Shown: positions 8,051 through 15,150 of the stretch, piece by piece
Numbering within the stretch: position 1 is the stretch's first letter
Layout: each line of letters begins with the position of its first letter
Assembly (NCBI GenBank): GCA_004557565.1
Contig: SFGS01000040.1
Location: 1 to 20,800 of the forward strand
Source of the DNA: Bacteroidales bacterium
Lineage (GTDB): Bacteria > Bacteroidota > Bacteroidia > Bacteroidales > Muribaculaceae
Direction of reading: 5' to 3'
Length of the DNA stretch: 20,800 nt
The notes under the pieces: model-generated
What the model saw: only the letters and a program-made list of their open reading frames with translations
Database searches by the model: none
What the model was told of the DNA's origin: nothing
Translations under genes and position numbers: made by a program

Positions 8051-8854
8051 TTATTTGGTTTGTTCGTCGTTGTTTCTCTCTGCCGCCACCATGTTGGTGA
8101 GGTCCACAAACTGCTGCACGCTGAGTTGTTCGGGGCGCATACGGAACAGGTCGGTGGCAAGCACCGGGCTGCCCTGCGGGAACATGCTCTTGAGCGAACT
8201 GCGAAGCATCTTGCGGCGCATACCGAAGGAGGTTTTCACCACCGTCTTAAACAGGCGCTCGTCGCAACCGAGGTCGGTGACATTGTTGCGCACCAACTTA
8301 ATCACGCCCGACTTCACCTTTGGTGGCGGGTTAAACACATTCTCATCTACGGTGAACAGGTATTCAATGTCGTACCACGCTTGCAGCAGCACCGACAGAA
8401 TGCCGTAGGTCTTGCTGCCCGGACCCGCCGCAATGCGTTGCGCCACCTCTCGCTGTAGCATACCGCTGCAGCACACCACTTGGTCTTTATAGTCGAGCAC
8501 CTTGAAGAAAATCTGCGATGAGATGTTGTAGGGGTAGTTGCCGATAATCACCATCTTGCCATCGCCAAGCGTCTGCTTCAGGTCGAGTTTCAGAAAATCT
8601 GCCGACACAATGCGGTCGCGCAGTTCGTCAGGATATACGGCATTCAGGTAGTCCACGCTCTCGGTGTCGAGTTCCACCACGGTAAGGTCGTGACCGGCTT
8701 GCAGCAAAAACTGCGTCAGCACGCCCATACCGGGCCCCACCTCAAGCACAGGCATCCCCTTATATTCGCTCACGGTGTCGGCAATGCGCTGCGCCACCGA
8801 CAGGTCGGTGAGAAAATGCTGGCCCAGAGCCTTTTTCGCTTTCACTTGTTGCAT
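8051..8854 (-). CDS. rsmA: 16S rRNA dimethyladenosine transferase
   Basis: RsmA/KsgA dimethylates two adjacent adenosines in the 3' terminal hairpin of 16S rRNA, using SAM, during 30S maturation. The 267-residue product has the normal length. Visible motifs are KKALGQHFL at 7-15, the SAM-binding LEVGPGMGVLT at 37-47, the acidic VVELD at 59-63 that binds the ribose, SADFLKLD at 84-91, and the catalytic NYPYNISSQ at 106-114 (NxPY type). The C-terminal helical region with FGMRRKMLRSSL is typical. ATG 8854 is preceded by a good -7 box. It is the first gene of an operon with the polyamine dehydrogenase. Confidence 0.96.
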   Translation of the reverse strand: MQQVKAKKALGQHFLTDLSVAQRIADTVSEYKGMPVLEVGPGMGVLTQFLLQAGHDLTVVELDTESVDYLNAVYPDELRDRIVSADFLKLDLKQTLGDGKMVIIGNYPYNISSQIFFKVLDYKDQVVCCSGMLQREVAQRIAAGPGSKTYGILSVLLQAWYDIEYLFTVDENVFNPPPKVKSGVIKLVRNNVTDLGCDERLFKTVVKTSFGMRRKMLRSSLKSMFPQGSPVLATDLFRMRPEQLSVQQFVDLTNMVAAERNNDEQTK

Positions 8855-8883
8855 ATAGAAAATGTGCTAAATTATTCAATCTA

Positions 8884-8891
8884 CAAAGATA
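8884..8891 (-). promoter_or_regulatory. -7 box of the rsmA operon
   Basis: On the minus strand this reads TATCTTTG, matching TAnnTTTG, about 30 bases upstream of the rsmA start codon. The -33 region is weak. Confidence 0.6.
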
Positions 8892-8932
8892 CGAATTTTT
8901 TCACAAGTGAAGAACACGTTCCCAGAAGTTAA

Positions 8933-9042
8933 GGAGTTAAGAAGATTTTTATCAGAAGTCAAGAAGTCAAAGAAGTTTCTTATCAGAAGTTAAGAAGTCA
9001 AGAAGTTAAAGAAGTTAAAGAAGTTAAGACAACACCATCGCC
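8933..9042 (-). repeat. GTTAAGAA-type short-period repeat block, inverted relative to 16860-16925 and 19029-19085
   Basis: About ten AGAAGTTAA / AGAAGTCAA units with a period near 9, interrupted by ATTTTTATC and TTTCTTATC, end in GTTAAGACAACACCATCGCC. On the minus strand this begins GGCGATGGTG, then GTCTTAACTTC, which is the same head sequence found on the plus strand at 16871 and 19033. No gene is supported in 8892-9177. Confidence 0.75.
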
Positions 9043-9080
9043 TTCCCCAAAATCCCGAAATTTCGAAGATTCAAAATCTC

Positions 9081-9098
9081 GTTGACTCGTTGGACATA
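9081..9098 (+). repeat. Left direct repeat flanking the restriction-modification cassette
   Basis: GTTGACTCGTTGGACATA here and GTTGACTCGTTGACATA at 12068-12084 differ by one inserted G. They lie in direct orientation 5' and 3' of the two restriction-modification genes. Confidence 0.65.
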
Positions 9099-9177
9099 AT
9101 TCTTTGCGCATTTGATTAATGTTTCAAAATTTATAACTAACTTTACGGTGCAGAAATATTCATTGACTCTTTTTGGT

Positions 9178-10575
9178 ATGACACCTAAAAAATACACTGA
9201 TTCTACTCCTGTTGAGGATTTGAAATGTATGCTTTGTGAAAAAATTGTTGAATATAGCAAATCTTCAGCAGAGCGCCAGTTGCAACTTTCTTTATTCGAT
9301 ACCTCTCCTGTCAAAACCAACAATGGCGATATACGCATTGTGGAATTGTTTGCAGGGGTTGGGGGCTTTCGTATTGGTTTTGAAAGGGCTTCCTCTCGAT
9401 TTAAAACTGTTTGGAACAACCAGTGGGAGCCTTCCACAAAGAGGCAAGATGCTTCGATAATCTATCAACATCGGTTTGGATCAGAGGGGCACTGCAACAA
9501 AGACATTTCTAAAGTATTAGCAAGCGAGATCCCCGACTCAGATATGCTGTGTGGCGGATTTCCATGTCAAGACTACTCTGTGGCAACAACGCTTGTCAAC
9601 TCAAAGGGCATAGAGGGCAAAAAGGGTGTTCTGTGGTGGGAGATTCAAAGAATCCTGCGTGATAAAGCAGAAAAAGCGCCAAAGTATTTGCTCTTGGAGA
9701 ATGTGGACCGCCTACTCAGTTCGCCTGCCAAGCAACGAGGCAGGGATTTCGCCATTATTTTGGCTTCATTGTCTGACCTTGGCTATTATGTGGAATGGCG
9801 AATTATTAATGCGGCTGACTATGGTATGCCACAACGTAGAAAGCGAACCTACATTGTTGCATATCACCAATCCAGCCGTATAGGAAAGCAATTAGAGGGT
9901 GCTATCTCGGCTCCTTACGAATGGATTTTAAGGAAAGGAGTGATTTCCTCTGCGTTCCAATGCGAGGAAAAAGGCGAGGCTTACAATAAAAGCCACTCCA
10001 ATTTCACGATCGACGGTTCATTGGTTGATGTGACCAATAATTTTGGCGTGTCAGAAAAGAAAAATGCGAAGTCGCCATTCTGCAATGCCGGAGTGATGGT
10101 AAATCGTCAAGTTTGGTCAACCACGGTAGAAGCGGTGTACGACGGACCACGAATCACGCTTGGCGATATTCTGCTGCCTGAAGAAATAATCCCAAATGAC
10201 TTTTTCATCAACGCTGAAGAACTTGAGAAGTGGAAGTATCTGAAAGGCGGAAAATCGGAAAAGAGAACCACAAAAGAGGGATTTGAATATAATTATTCAG
10301 AGGGTGCGATGTCATTCCCCGACAGTTTAGAAAAGCCATCGCGCACAATTATCACAGGCGAAGGAGGGCTGAGTGCTTCTCGTTTCAAGCACGTTGTTGT
10401 CACCCCGACAGGTCGTTACCGCCGTCTTGTTCCTGTAGAGTTGGAGCGTTTGAACATGTTCCCCGACAATCACACCCAAGAGGCCACCGACACCAGACGG
10501 GCGTTTTTAATGGGGAATGCTCTCGTGACTGGTATTGTGGAAAATATTGCCCGTGTTTTACTTTATAGAATGTGA
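9178..10575 (+). CDS. DNA (cytosine-5-)-methyltransferase of a type II RM system
   Basis: Methylates cytosine at C5 in a specific site and so protects host DNA from the adjacent nuclease. In the 465-residue form: motif I IVELFAGVGGFRIGFE (54-69), motif IV GGFPCQDYS (126-134) with catalytic Cys130, motif VI ENVDRLL (174-180), motif VIII QRRKR (219-223), a target-recognition region about 240-390, and motif X GNALVTGIVENIA (446-458). About 50 extra residues precede motif I. ATG 9178 is chosen over TTG 9112 because a partial -7 box (TAACTTTA, 9138-9145) lies between them. GATC specificity is inferred from the Sau3AI-type partner 2 bases downstream. The gene is more A+T-rich than its neighbours and itself contains three of the window's eight GATC sites. 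Confidence 0.94.
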   Translation: MTPKKYTDSTPVEDLKCMLCEKIVEYSKSSAERQLQLSLFDTSPVKTNNGDIRIVELFAGVGGFRIGFERASSRFKTVWNNQWEPSTKRQDASIIYQHRFGSEGHCNKDISKVLASEIPDSDMLCGGFPCQDYSVATTLVNSKGIEGKKGVLWWEIQRILRDKAEKAPKYLLLENVDRLLSSPAKQRGRDFAIILASLSDLGYYVEWRIINAADYGMPQRRKRTYIVAYHQSSRIGKQLEGAISAPYEWILRKGVISSAFQCEEKGEAYNKSHSNFTIDGSLVDVTNNFGVSEKKNAKSPFCNAGVMVNRQVWSTTVEAVYDGPRITLGDILLPEEIIPNDFFINAEELEKWKYLKGGKSEKRTTKEGFEYNYSEGAMSFPDSLEKPSRTIITGEGGLSASRFKHVVVTPTGRYRRLVPVELERLNMFPDNHTQEATDTRRAFLMGNALVTGIVENIARVLLYRM

Positions 10576-10577
10576 TT

Positions 10578-11978
10578 ATGTGCGACTATGACCATACATC
10601 AAAAACCTCAATTCTCTCCCACGCTCAACAACTTTTGGGCAAATCACTACGAGATTTACACAATGAAGCAGTTGTCTTAAATGAAGGTCGTGGCAGAATG
10701 GGGCAATGTGTTGAGCAGTTTCATTTTCATTACAACCCAAACAGCGACCCCACTCCCGACTTTCCCCAAGCAGGTGTTGAATTGAAATGTACGCCATTGA
10801 AAGAACTTCAAGATGGTAGCATGGTGCCAAAGGAACGCTTGGTACTCAACATCATTGACTATATCAAAGAGGCAAAGGCGACATTTGAAACCAGTAGTTT
10901 TTGGAAGAAAAACCAATGGTTGCTCTTGATGTTTTATCTGCACGAATGTGGTGTTCCTGTTGTGGATTTGGTTTTCAAAATAATTCGATTGTGGAACTTC
11001 CCTGAAGAGGACTTGAAAATCATTCGCGATGACTGGGAGAAACTCCATTGGAAGATGGCAAATGGCTACGCCCATGAAATATCGGAAGGCGACACTCTAT
11101 ATTTAGGGGCTTGCCCAAAAGGTTCGAAAGCCGGCAAAGAGATGCGCACACAAATTGACGAAACTGCACCACTCGCACAGCAAAGAGCCTATTCGCTCAA
11201 ACCTAAATACATGAGCACAATCGTTTTAGATTCGCTTATGCATCCAGAGATGTGCGACCACTTATTTCTCAGCAAGAAAAAGATTGAGCAAATAAGAAAA
11301 TCGGCGAGTAGTATTGTGCATTCTATTGACGAATACCAACCCAATGAAACTTTTGAGGAACTTGTGGAGCGAAAGTTTAGGCCTTTCTATGGTTGCACTG
11401 TTTATGAAATTGAATCCAAAGTTGGCACTAAAATCACCAATAAAGTAAAAGCAGTGTCGCACGCCACAATCTGCGCTATCTTGGGAGTAAAAACCAGTAA
11501 AATCAAGGAGTTTGAAAAGGCAAACCTTCAGCAAAAATCCATCCGACTGGAACCTAATGGGAAACTAAAGGAAAGTATGGTATTTGGGCAAATCAAATAC
11601 AATGACATAATACACGAAGACGAATGGGAGGATTCTGTTTGGCACAACACCCTCACTCAGCGTTTCTTCTTTGTGGTTTTTAGAAAAGACGAAAACAACG
11701 ACCCTAAAAGTTCCGTTTTGGAGAAAGTGTTTTTTTGGGCAATGCCGACTTCTGATTTGGAATTGGCAAGAATATTTTGGGAAGATACCAAAAACAAGAT
11801 TAAGCGTGGGGATTTCAACCATTTCATCAAGTGTGGAGATGGCAACATTTGTCATGTGCGCCCTAAAGCAAAGGATTCAAAAGACTTGATGAACACGCCT
11901 TTTGGACCTCAGAAGAAAAAAGGATATTGGCTGAATCGTGAATATATTCTTAAAATAGTCAACGATAATTTAAAATAG
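10578..11978 (+). CDS. Sau3AI/MutH-family type II restriction endonuclease, probably GATC-specific
   Basis: Cleaves unmethylated target DNA. The 466-residue product is close to Sau3AI in length and layout. The N-terminal nuclease has QQLLGKSLRDL (17-27), GRGRMGQCVEQFHF (37-50) and PNSDPTPDFPQAGVELKCTPL (54-74), placing D61, E68 and K70 in the MutH spacing D-x6-E-x-K. KERLVLNIIDYI and SSFWKKNQWLLLMFYL follow, as in Sau3AI. The C-terminal half (about 270-466) would be the second, non-catalytic MutH-like DNA-binding domain known in Sau3AI. ATG 10578 lies 2 bases after the methyltransferase stop; GTG 10572 would overlap it. Cotranscribed with the methyltransferase. GATC recognition is inferred from family and from GATC scarcity in the window. 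Confidence 0.9.
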   Translation: MCDYDHTSKTSILSHAQQLLGKSLRDLHNEAVVLNEGRGRMGQCVEQFHFHYNPNSDPTPDFPQAGVELKCTPLKELQDGSMVPKERLVLNIIDYIKEAKATFETSSFWKKNQWLLLMFYLHECGVPVVDLVFKIIRLWNFPEEDLKIIRDDWEKLHWKMANGYAHEISEGDTLYLGACPKGSKAGKEMRTQIDETAPLAQQRAYSLKPKYMSTIVLDSLMHPEMCDHLFLSKKKIEQIRKSASSIVHSIDEYQPNETFEELVERKFRPFYGCTVYEIESKVGTKITNKVKAVSHATICAILGVKTSKIKEFEKANLQQKSIRLEPNGKLKESMVFGQIKYNDIIHEDEWEDSVWHNTLTQRFFFVVFRKDENNDPKSSVLEKVFFWAMPTSDLELARIFWEDTKNKIKRGDFNHFIKCGDGNICHVRPKAKDSKDLMNTPFGPQKKKGYWLNREYILKIVNDNLK

Positions 11979-12048
11979 CGATTTTCAGGTTTTTCCGTTA
12001 GTTTGTGAGGCAACTTGACCCTCAACTCCAAATCTGGCTATTTTTTCA

Positions 12049-12084
12049 CTTGTTGACCTGTTGGCTTGTTGACTCGTTGACATA
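12049..12084 (+). repeat. GTTGAC repeat array, right flank of the RM cassette
   Basis: CTTGTTGAC-type units occur four times at about 9-base spacing, ending in GTTGACTCGTTGACATA (12068-12084), the partner of the direct repeat at 9081-9098. Its orientation is opposite to that expected downstream of a plus-strand gene. The rest of 11979-12107 shows no gene or strong terminator. Confidence 0.7.
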
Positions 12085-12107
12085 TTTTATAAATTCGGTT
12101 TTTTTTG

Positions 12108-12115
12108 TAACTTTG
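12108..12115 (+). promoter_or_regulatory. -7 box for the flippase-like gene and possibly downstream genes
   Basis: TAACTTTG matches the TAnnTTTG box, with T-rich sequence about 20 bases upstream. A second candidate, TATATTTG at 12160-12167, is only 4 bases ahead of the GTG start. Confidence 0.55.
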
Positions 12116-12171
12116 TGGGGAGTGTGGCTTTTTGGGAAGTTGCATGGATAGTAATTTAATATATTTGGATT

Positions 12172-13236
12172 GTGAAAAAGATTATATCTCCTTTGCTGAA
12201 ATATGGCATTCCTGTGGCACTGAGTGTGTTGCTGGTGTGGTTTTTCTATAAAAATATGGATATGGAAGCCATAAAGCAGAGCCTGCGTGAAGACGTGAAC
12301 TTCTGGTGGTTTGTGCCTGTGATTGTGGTGAGCATCTTCAGCCATGTGTTCAGGGCTTGCCGCTGGCGTTTGCAGTTGCGTGCGCTGGGTATCGACGCAC
12401 CGCTTAGTGCGCTGGTCAACAGTATTTTCGGCACCTATTTCGTGAATTTGCTGGCTCCCCGACTGGGCGAGGTGTGGCGCAGCGGCTACATCGCATCGCG
12501 TGAGCGCACTTCGTTCTCCAAGGTGGTAGGCTCGATGGTGGGCGACCGCCTGAGCGACACCCTCACGGTACTGGCACTGACCATCGTCACCTTCTTCTTG
12601 GCGCAGGGCGCGTTTATGAAGTTTTTGAGCCAAAAAGGCGCAGCCAGCGGCGAGAGCATGTTTGCCACCTGGTGGTTCTGGGCTTTGGTGGCTGTGGGCG
12701 CACTGATGGTGGCGCTGATGGTGTGGATTTTCAAGACCAAGAGCGAAAACAAGGTATTGACCAAAATTCGCCTCATGCTCACCAACCTGTGGGAAGGCTT
12801 GATTTCAATCACGAAGATGAAGGGAAAATGGTGGTTCCTGCTCTACACATTGCTGATTTGGGGCTGCTATTTCTTCCAACTCTATATCGCCTCTATGGCG
12901 TTCACATTCACCAAAGATTTGGGCATTGTGGCTATACTGGTGCTGTTTGTGTTCAGCAGTTTGGGTATGGCGGTGCCTACCAATGGCGGTGTGGGCGCAT
13001 GGCAATACGCCATCATGTTCGGACTTGCCATCTACGGCGTGGGCGAACTGCCGTTGGGCGACCCCTACAATCCCCAAGCCAGTGCTTTCGCATGGACGGT
13101 GTGGCTGGTGCAGCAAGTGCTGCTGGTGGTGCTCGGCATCTACGCGTTTGTGTCGATGGCGATTGACCGCCGCCGCATAGCCCAAGGCAAAACCATCGTT
13201 CGCACCAAAAGCGACGCCGAAGGCATGACGTTGTAG
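12172..13236 (+). CDS. Flippase-like integral membrane protein (LPG synthase TM / UPF0104 family)
   Basis: The 354-residue protein has about eight hydrophobic segments and the family's typical features: an N-terminal TM, the charged motif FSHVFRACRWRLQLRALG at about 49-66, then YFVNLLAPRLGEVWRSGYIA (about 91-110) and GDRLSDTLTVL. These resemble the YbhN/AglD group and the membrane part of MprF (PF03706-like). Members are implicated in lipid or lipid-linked sugar translocation; the substrate here is unknown. A basic C-terminal tail follows the last TM. The GTG start at 12172 is used because no suitable ATG precedes the first TM segment. The soluble aminoacyltransferase domain of MprF is absent. 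Confidence 0.85.
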   Translation: MKKIISPLLKYGIPVALSVLLVWFFYKNMDMEAIKQSLREDVNFWWFVPVIVVSIFSHVFRACRWRLQLRALGIDAPLSALVNSIFGTYFVNLLAPRLGEVWRSGYIASRERTSFSKVVGSMVGDRLSDTLTVLALTIVTFFLAQGAFMKFLSQKGAASGESMFATWWFWALVAVGALMVALMVWIFKTKSENKVLTKIRLMLTNLWEGLISITKMKGKWWFLLYTLLIWGCYFFQLYIASMAFTFTKDLGIVAILVLFVFSSLGMAVPTNGGVGAWQYAIMFGLAIYGVGELPLGDPYNPQASAFAWTVWLVQQVLLVVLGIYAFVSMAIDRRRIAQGKTIVRTKSDAEGMTL

Positions 13237-13243
13237 GGAAGAC

Positions 13244-13336
13244 TACAAGTCTACGAGTCAACGGGTCAACATGTCAACAAGGCGATTTTTCGAAGAATCG
13301 AGAATCTAATTTCTAACATCTAATCTCTAATTTCTA
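13244..13336 (+). repeat. GTCAAC and TCTAA short-period repeats between genes
   Basis: GTCAAC units at 9-base spacing (about 13257-13279) follow the flippase stop codon in the coding sense. A TTCGAAGAATCGA block comes next, then four TCTAA units (13302-13336) running up to the next start codon. Confidence 0.75.
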
Positions 13337-13341
13337 AAAAA

Positions 13342-13878
13342 ATGGGCAACCTGTTTAGCGATAAATACGACGACCACTTCTACTCAAGCAAAAAAGACGA
13401 GGAGGAGCAAAAGAAAAAAGAACAGCAACCTGTGGAGGAAACTCCAGAGGAACGCGAGGAGCGTGAATTGAGGGAATTGACCTACGACCGCTCGTCGAAG
13501 CGCAAACGCATACTGATTATTGGTGGCGTGGTGCTGCTGGTGCTGGGCGTGAGCATCGCGCTTTGGCTCCGTTATTTCCACCCCTACATCGTGAGCGAGG
13601 AACGTGGCGTGATACTGAAGGTGCAGAGCGAAGGCACTATCCTCAAAACCTACGAGGTGCAGATGATTAGCGAGAAATACATTGCCGACACGGTGCGCGC
13701 CTACAAATCGGGCTTCGAGTTCACCATCAAGAGCGATTCGCTGGCAGCAAAGGCTTCGCGCCTGCAATCCACTGGCCGCCGTGTGACGGTGAAATACGAA
13801 GAATTTAAAGGCATGTTGCCATGGCGTGGCGAAACAAACCGCTTCGCCACCGACATCATTGCCGACGGAGAAAATTGA
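13342..13878 (+). CDS. Conserved-looking single-pass membrane protein, function unknown
   Basis: The 178-residue protein has a highly charged cytoplasmic N terminus (residues 8-56, rich in Glu, Lys and Arg, probably coiled or disordered), one TM helix at about 57-76, and a periplasmic domain of about 100 residues with alternating hydrophobic strands (ERGVILKVQSEGTILKTYEVQM, near 86-107). There is no signal-peptidase site and no motif I can tie to a reaction. I recall similar small proteins in Bacteroidetes, but no established function. The start ATG is preceded only by repeat sequence. It probably shares the transcript of the flippase-like gene, although repeats separate them. Confidence 0.75.
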   Translation: MGNLFSDKYDDHFYSSKKDEEEQKKKEQQPVEETPEEREERELRELTYDRSSKRKRILIIGGVVLLVLGVSIALWLRYFHPYIVSEERGVILKVQSEGTILKTYEVQMISEKYIADTVRAYKSGFEFTIKSDSLAAKASRLQSTGRRVTVKYEEFKGMLPWRGETNRFATDIIADGEN

Positions 13879-13915
13879 AGTCAACGAGACTACGAGTCAA
13901 CAGGTCAACAAGTTT
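13879..13915 (+). repeat. GTCAAC repeats directly after a stop codon
   Basis: AGTCAACGAGACTACGAGTC is followed by AACAGGTCAACAAG. The units follow the TGA at 13876-13878 with no gap, in the coding sense, with a period near 9. Confidence 0.75.
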
Positions 13916-13961
13916 CTGAGTACTCCGAGTGCTCCAAAACCACCTATAATCGAAATTGGTG

Positions 13962-14699
13962 ATGCGAAAAAATGCGATAGTGATGGGGGCTTCGAGCGGC
14001 ATGGGCCGTGAGGTGGCTTTGCTCCTGCTTGCCGACGGATGGCAGGTGGGCGTGGCGGCACGCCGTGCCGATGCCCTGGAGCAGTTGCGCAAGCAATACC
14101 CCGAACAGGTGACCGTGGCAGTGATTGACGTGACCGACACCGCCGCTGGCGAACAGCTCACCGCTCTTGCCGAGCGCATGGGCGGCATGGACCTGTATTT
14201 TCACGCATCGGGCATCGGTAAGCAGAATCCGAATGTGGACGCCGAAATCGAATTGCGCACGGTGAGCACCAACGGCATGGGATTCACTCGCATGATTGAC
14301 GCAGCCTTTGGCTATATGGCCAAGCACGGTGGTGGGCACATCGCCGCCATCACTTCGGTGGCTGGCACCAAGGGACTGGGCATGGCACCGTCGTACAGTG
14401 CCGCCAAGGCGTTTCAGAACACCTATCTGCAAGCCCTTGAACAGTTGGCTAACATGCGCAAACTCAACATTTCGTTCACCGACATTCGCCCCGGCTTCGT
14501 TGCCACCGCATTGCTCAACGATGAGCATAACTATCCCATGCTGATGAATGTGCAGACCACAGCACGCCTGATTATGAAGGCGGTGAAGGCGAAAAAGCAC
14601 GTGGCGATACTGGACTGGCGCTATCGGGTGCTGATAGCCCTGTGGCGGCGTGTGCCGAGGTGCATTTGGCGACATTTGCCCATAAAAACGAAAAATTAA
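13962..14699 (+). CDS. Short-chain dehydrogenase/reductase
   Basis: The 245-residue product is a classical SDR. Cofactor loop GASSGMG is at 9-15, and AARR at 32-35 suggests NADP(H). The usual NNAG is replaced by FHASGIG (80-86). The catalytic Ser is in ITSVAG (S132), with YSAAK giving Y145 and K149, and RPGFVATAL (176-184) follows. The basic C terminus (RYRVLIALWRRVPRCIWRHL, 220-239) is hydrophobic and could be a membrane anchor. Substrate unknown. ATG 13962 puts the Rossmann strand at the N terminus; TTG 13956 and GTG 13959 are less likely. It ends 4 bases before the Fur-family gene, suggesting one transcript. Confidence 0.9.
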   Translation: MRKNAIVMGASSGMGREVALLLLADGWQVGVAARRADALEQLRKQYPEQVTVAVIDVTDTAAGEQLTALAERMGGMDLYFHASGIGKQNPNVDAEIELRTVSTNGMGFTRMIDAAFGYMAKHGGGHIAAITSVAGTKGLGMAPSYSAAKAFQNTYLQALEQLANMRKLNISFTDIRPGFVATALLNDEHNYPMLMNVQTTARLIMKAVKAKKHVAILDWRYRVLIALWRRVPRCIWRHLPIKTKN

Positions 14700-14703
14700 G
14701 CCT

Positions 14704-15150
14704 ATGGAAAAAACGCTCTCGATAGCTGATGCCGAACTGCTGCTGGTGGAGCATGGCGTGCGACCCACCGCCAACCGTATAGCCATGTGCCGTGCGTTGG
14801 CAGAGGCACAGAGTCCTTTGTCGCAGATTGATTTGGAGTCGCTTCTGATGACCATCGACCGCAGCGTGATATCGCGCACGATTGGCGTGTTTCGCGACCG
14901 CCATTTGGTGCATGTGATTGAGGACGGCAGCGCGACCGTGAAATATGAATTGTGCCACAGCCATCACCATTCCGATACCGACGACGACACCCATGCGCAT
15001 TTCTATTGCGTGAGGTGCGGACACACCACCTGCCTGGAGCAACTCGCCGTGCCTTCCGCCCAACTCCCCGAAGGCTACGAGGCGCAGTCTGCCAATTTTC
15101 TTATCAAGGGGCTATGCCCGAAATGCAGTTTTAAAGAATCCAAAAAATAA
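14704..15150 (+). CDS. Fur-family metal-responsive transcriptional regulator
   Basis: The 148-residue product has an N-terminal winged helix (about 8-82, with VRPTANRIAMCRAL at 19-32 and a recognition helix near SVISRTIGVFRD) and a C-terminal metal-binding dimerisation domain. CVRC (102-105) and CPKC (138-141) form the structural zinc site of the Fur superfamily. A His/Asp-rich stretch (84-99, with HSHHHS and THAHF) supplies likely regulatory metal ligands. Whether it senses zinc, iron or peroxide cannot be fixed from sequence. It lies between an SDR and a MATE gene; its TAA overlaps the MATE ATG by one base (TAATG), implying translational coupling. Confidence 0.9.
   Translation: MEKTLSIADAELLLVEHGVRPTANRIAMCRALAEAQSPLSQIDLESLLMTIDRSVISRTIGVFRDRHLVHVIEDGSATVKYELCHSHHHSDTDDDTHAHFYCVRCGHTTCLEQLAVPSAQLPEGYEAQSANFLIKGLCPKCSFKESKK

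Noticed and set aside
8933..9042. Possible CRISPR array
   Set aside because: Units are 8-10 bases with no distinct spacers of constant length; no cas genes nearby.
9081..9098. Direct repeat as a tRNA or integrase attachment site
   Set aside because: There is no tRNA or integrase gene; the sequence belongs to the window's common GTTGAC repeat family.
10578..11978. Endonuclease gene as a mismatch-repair MutH
   Set aside because: It is about twice the length of MutH, follows a C5 methyltransferase by 2 bases, and matches the two-domain Sau3AI layout.
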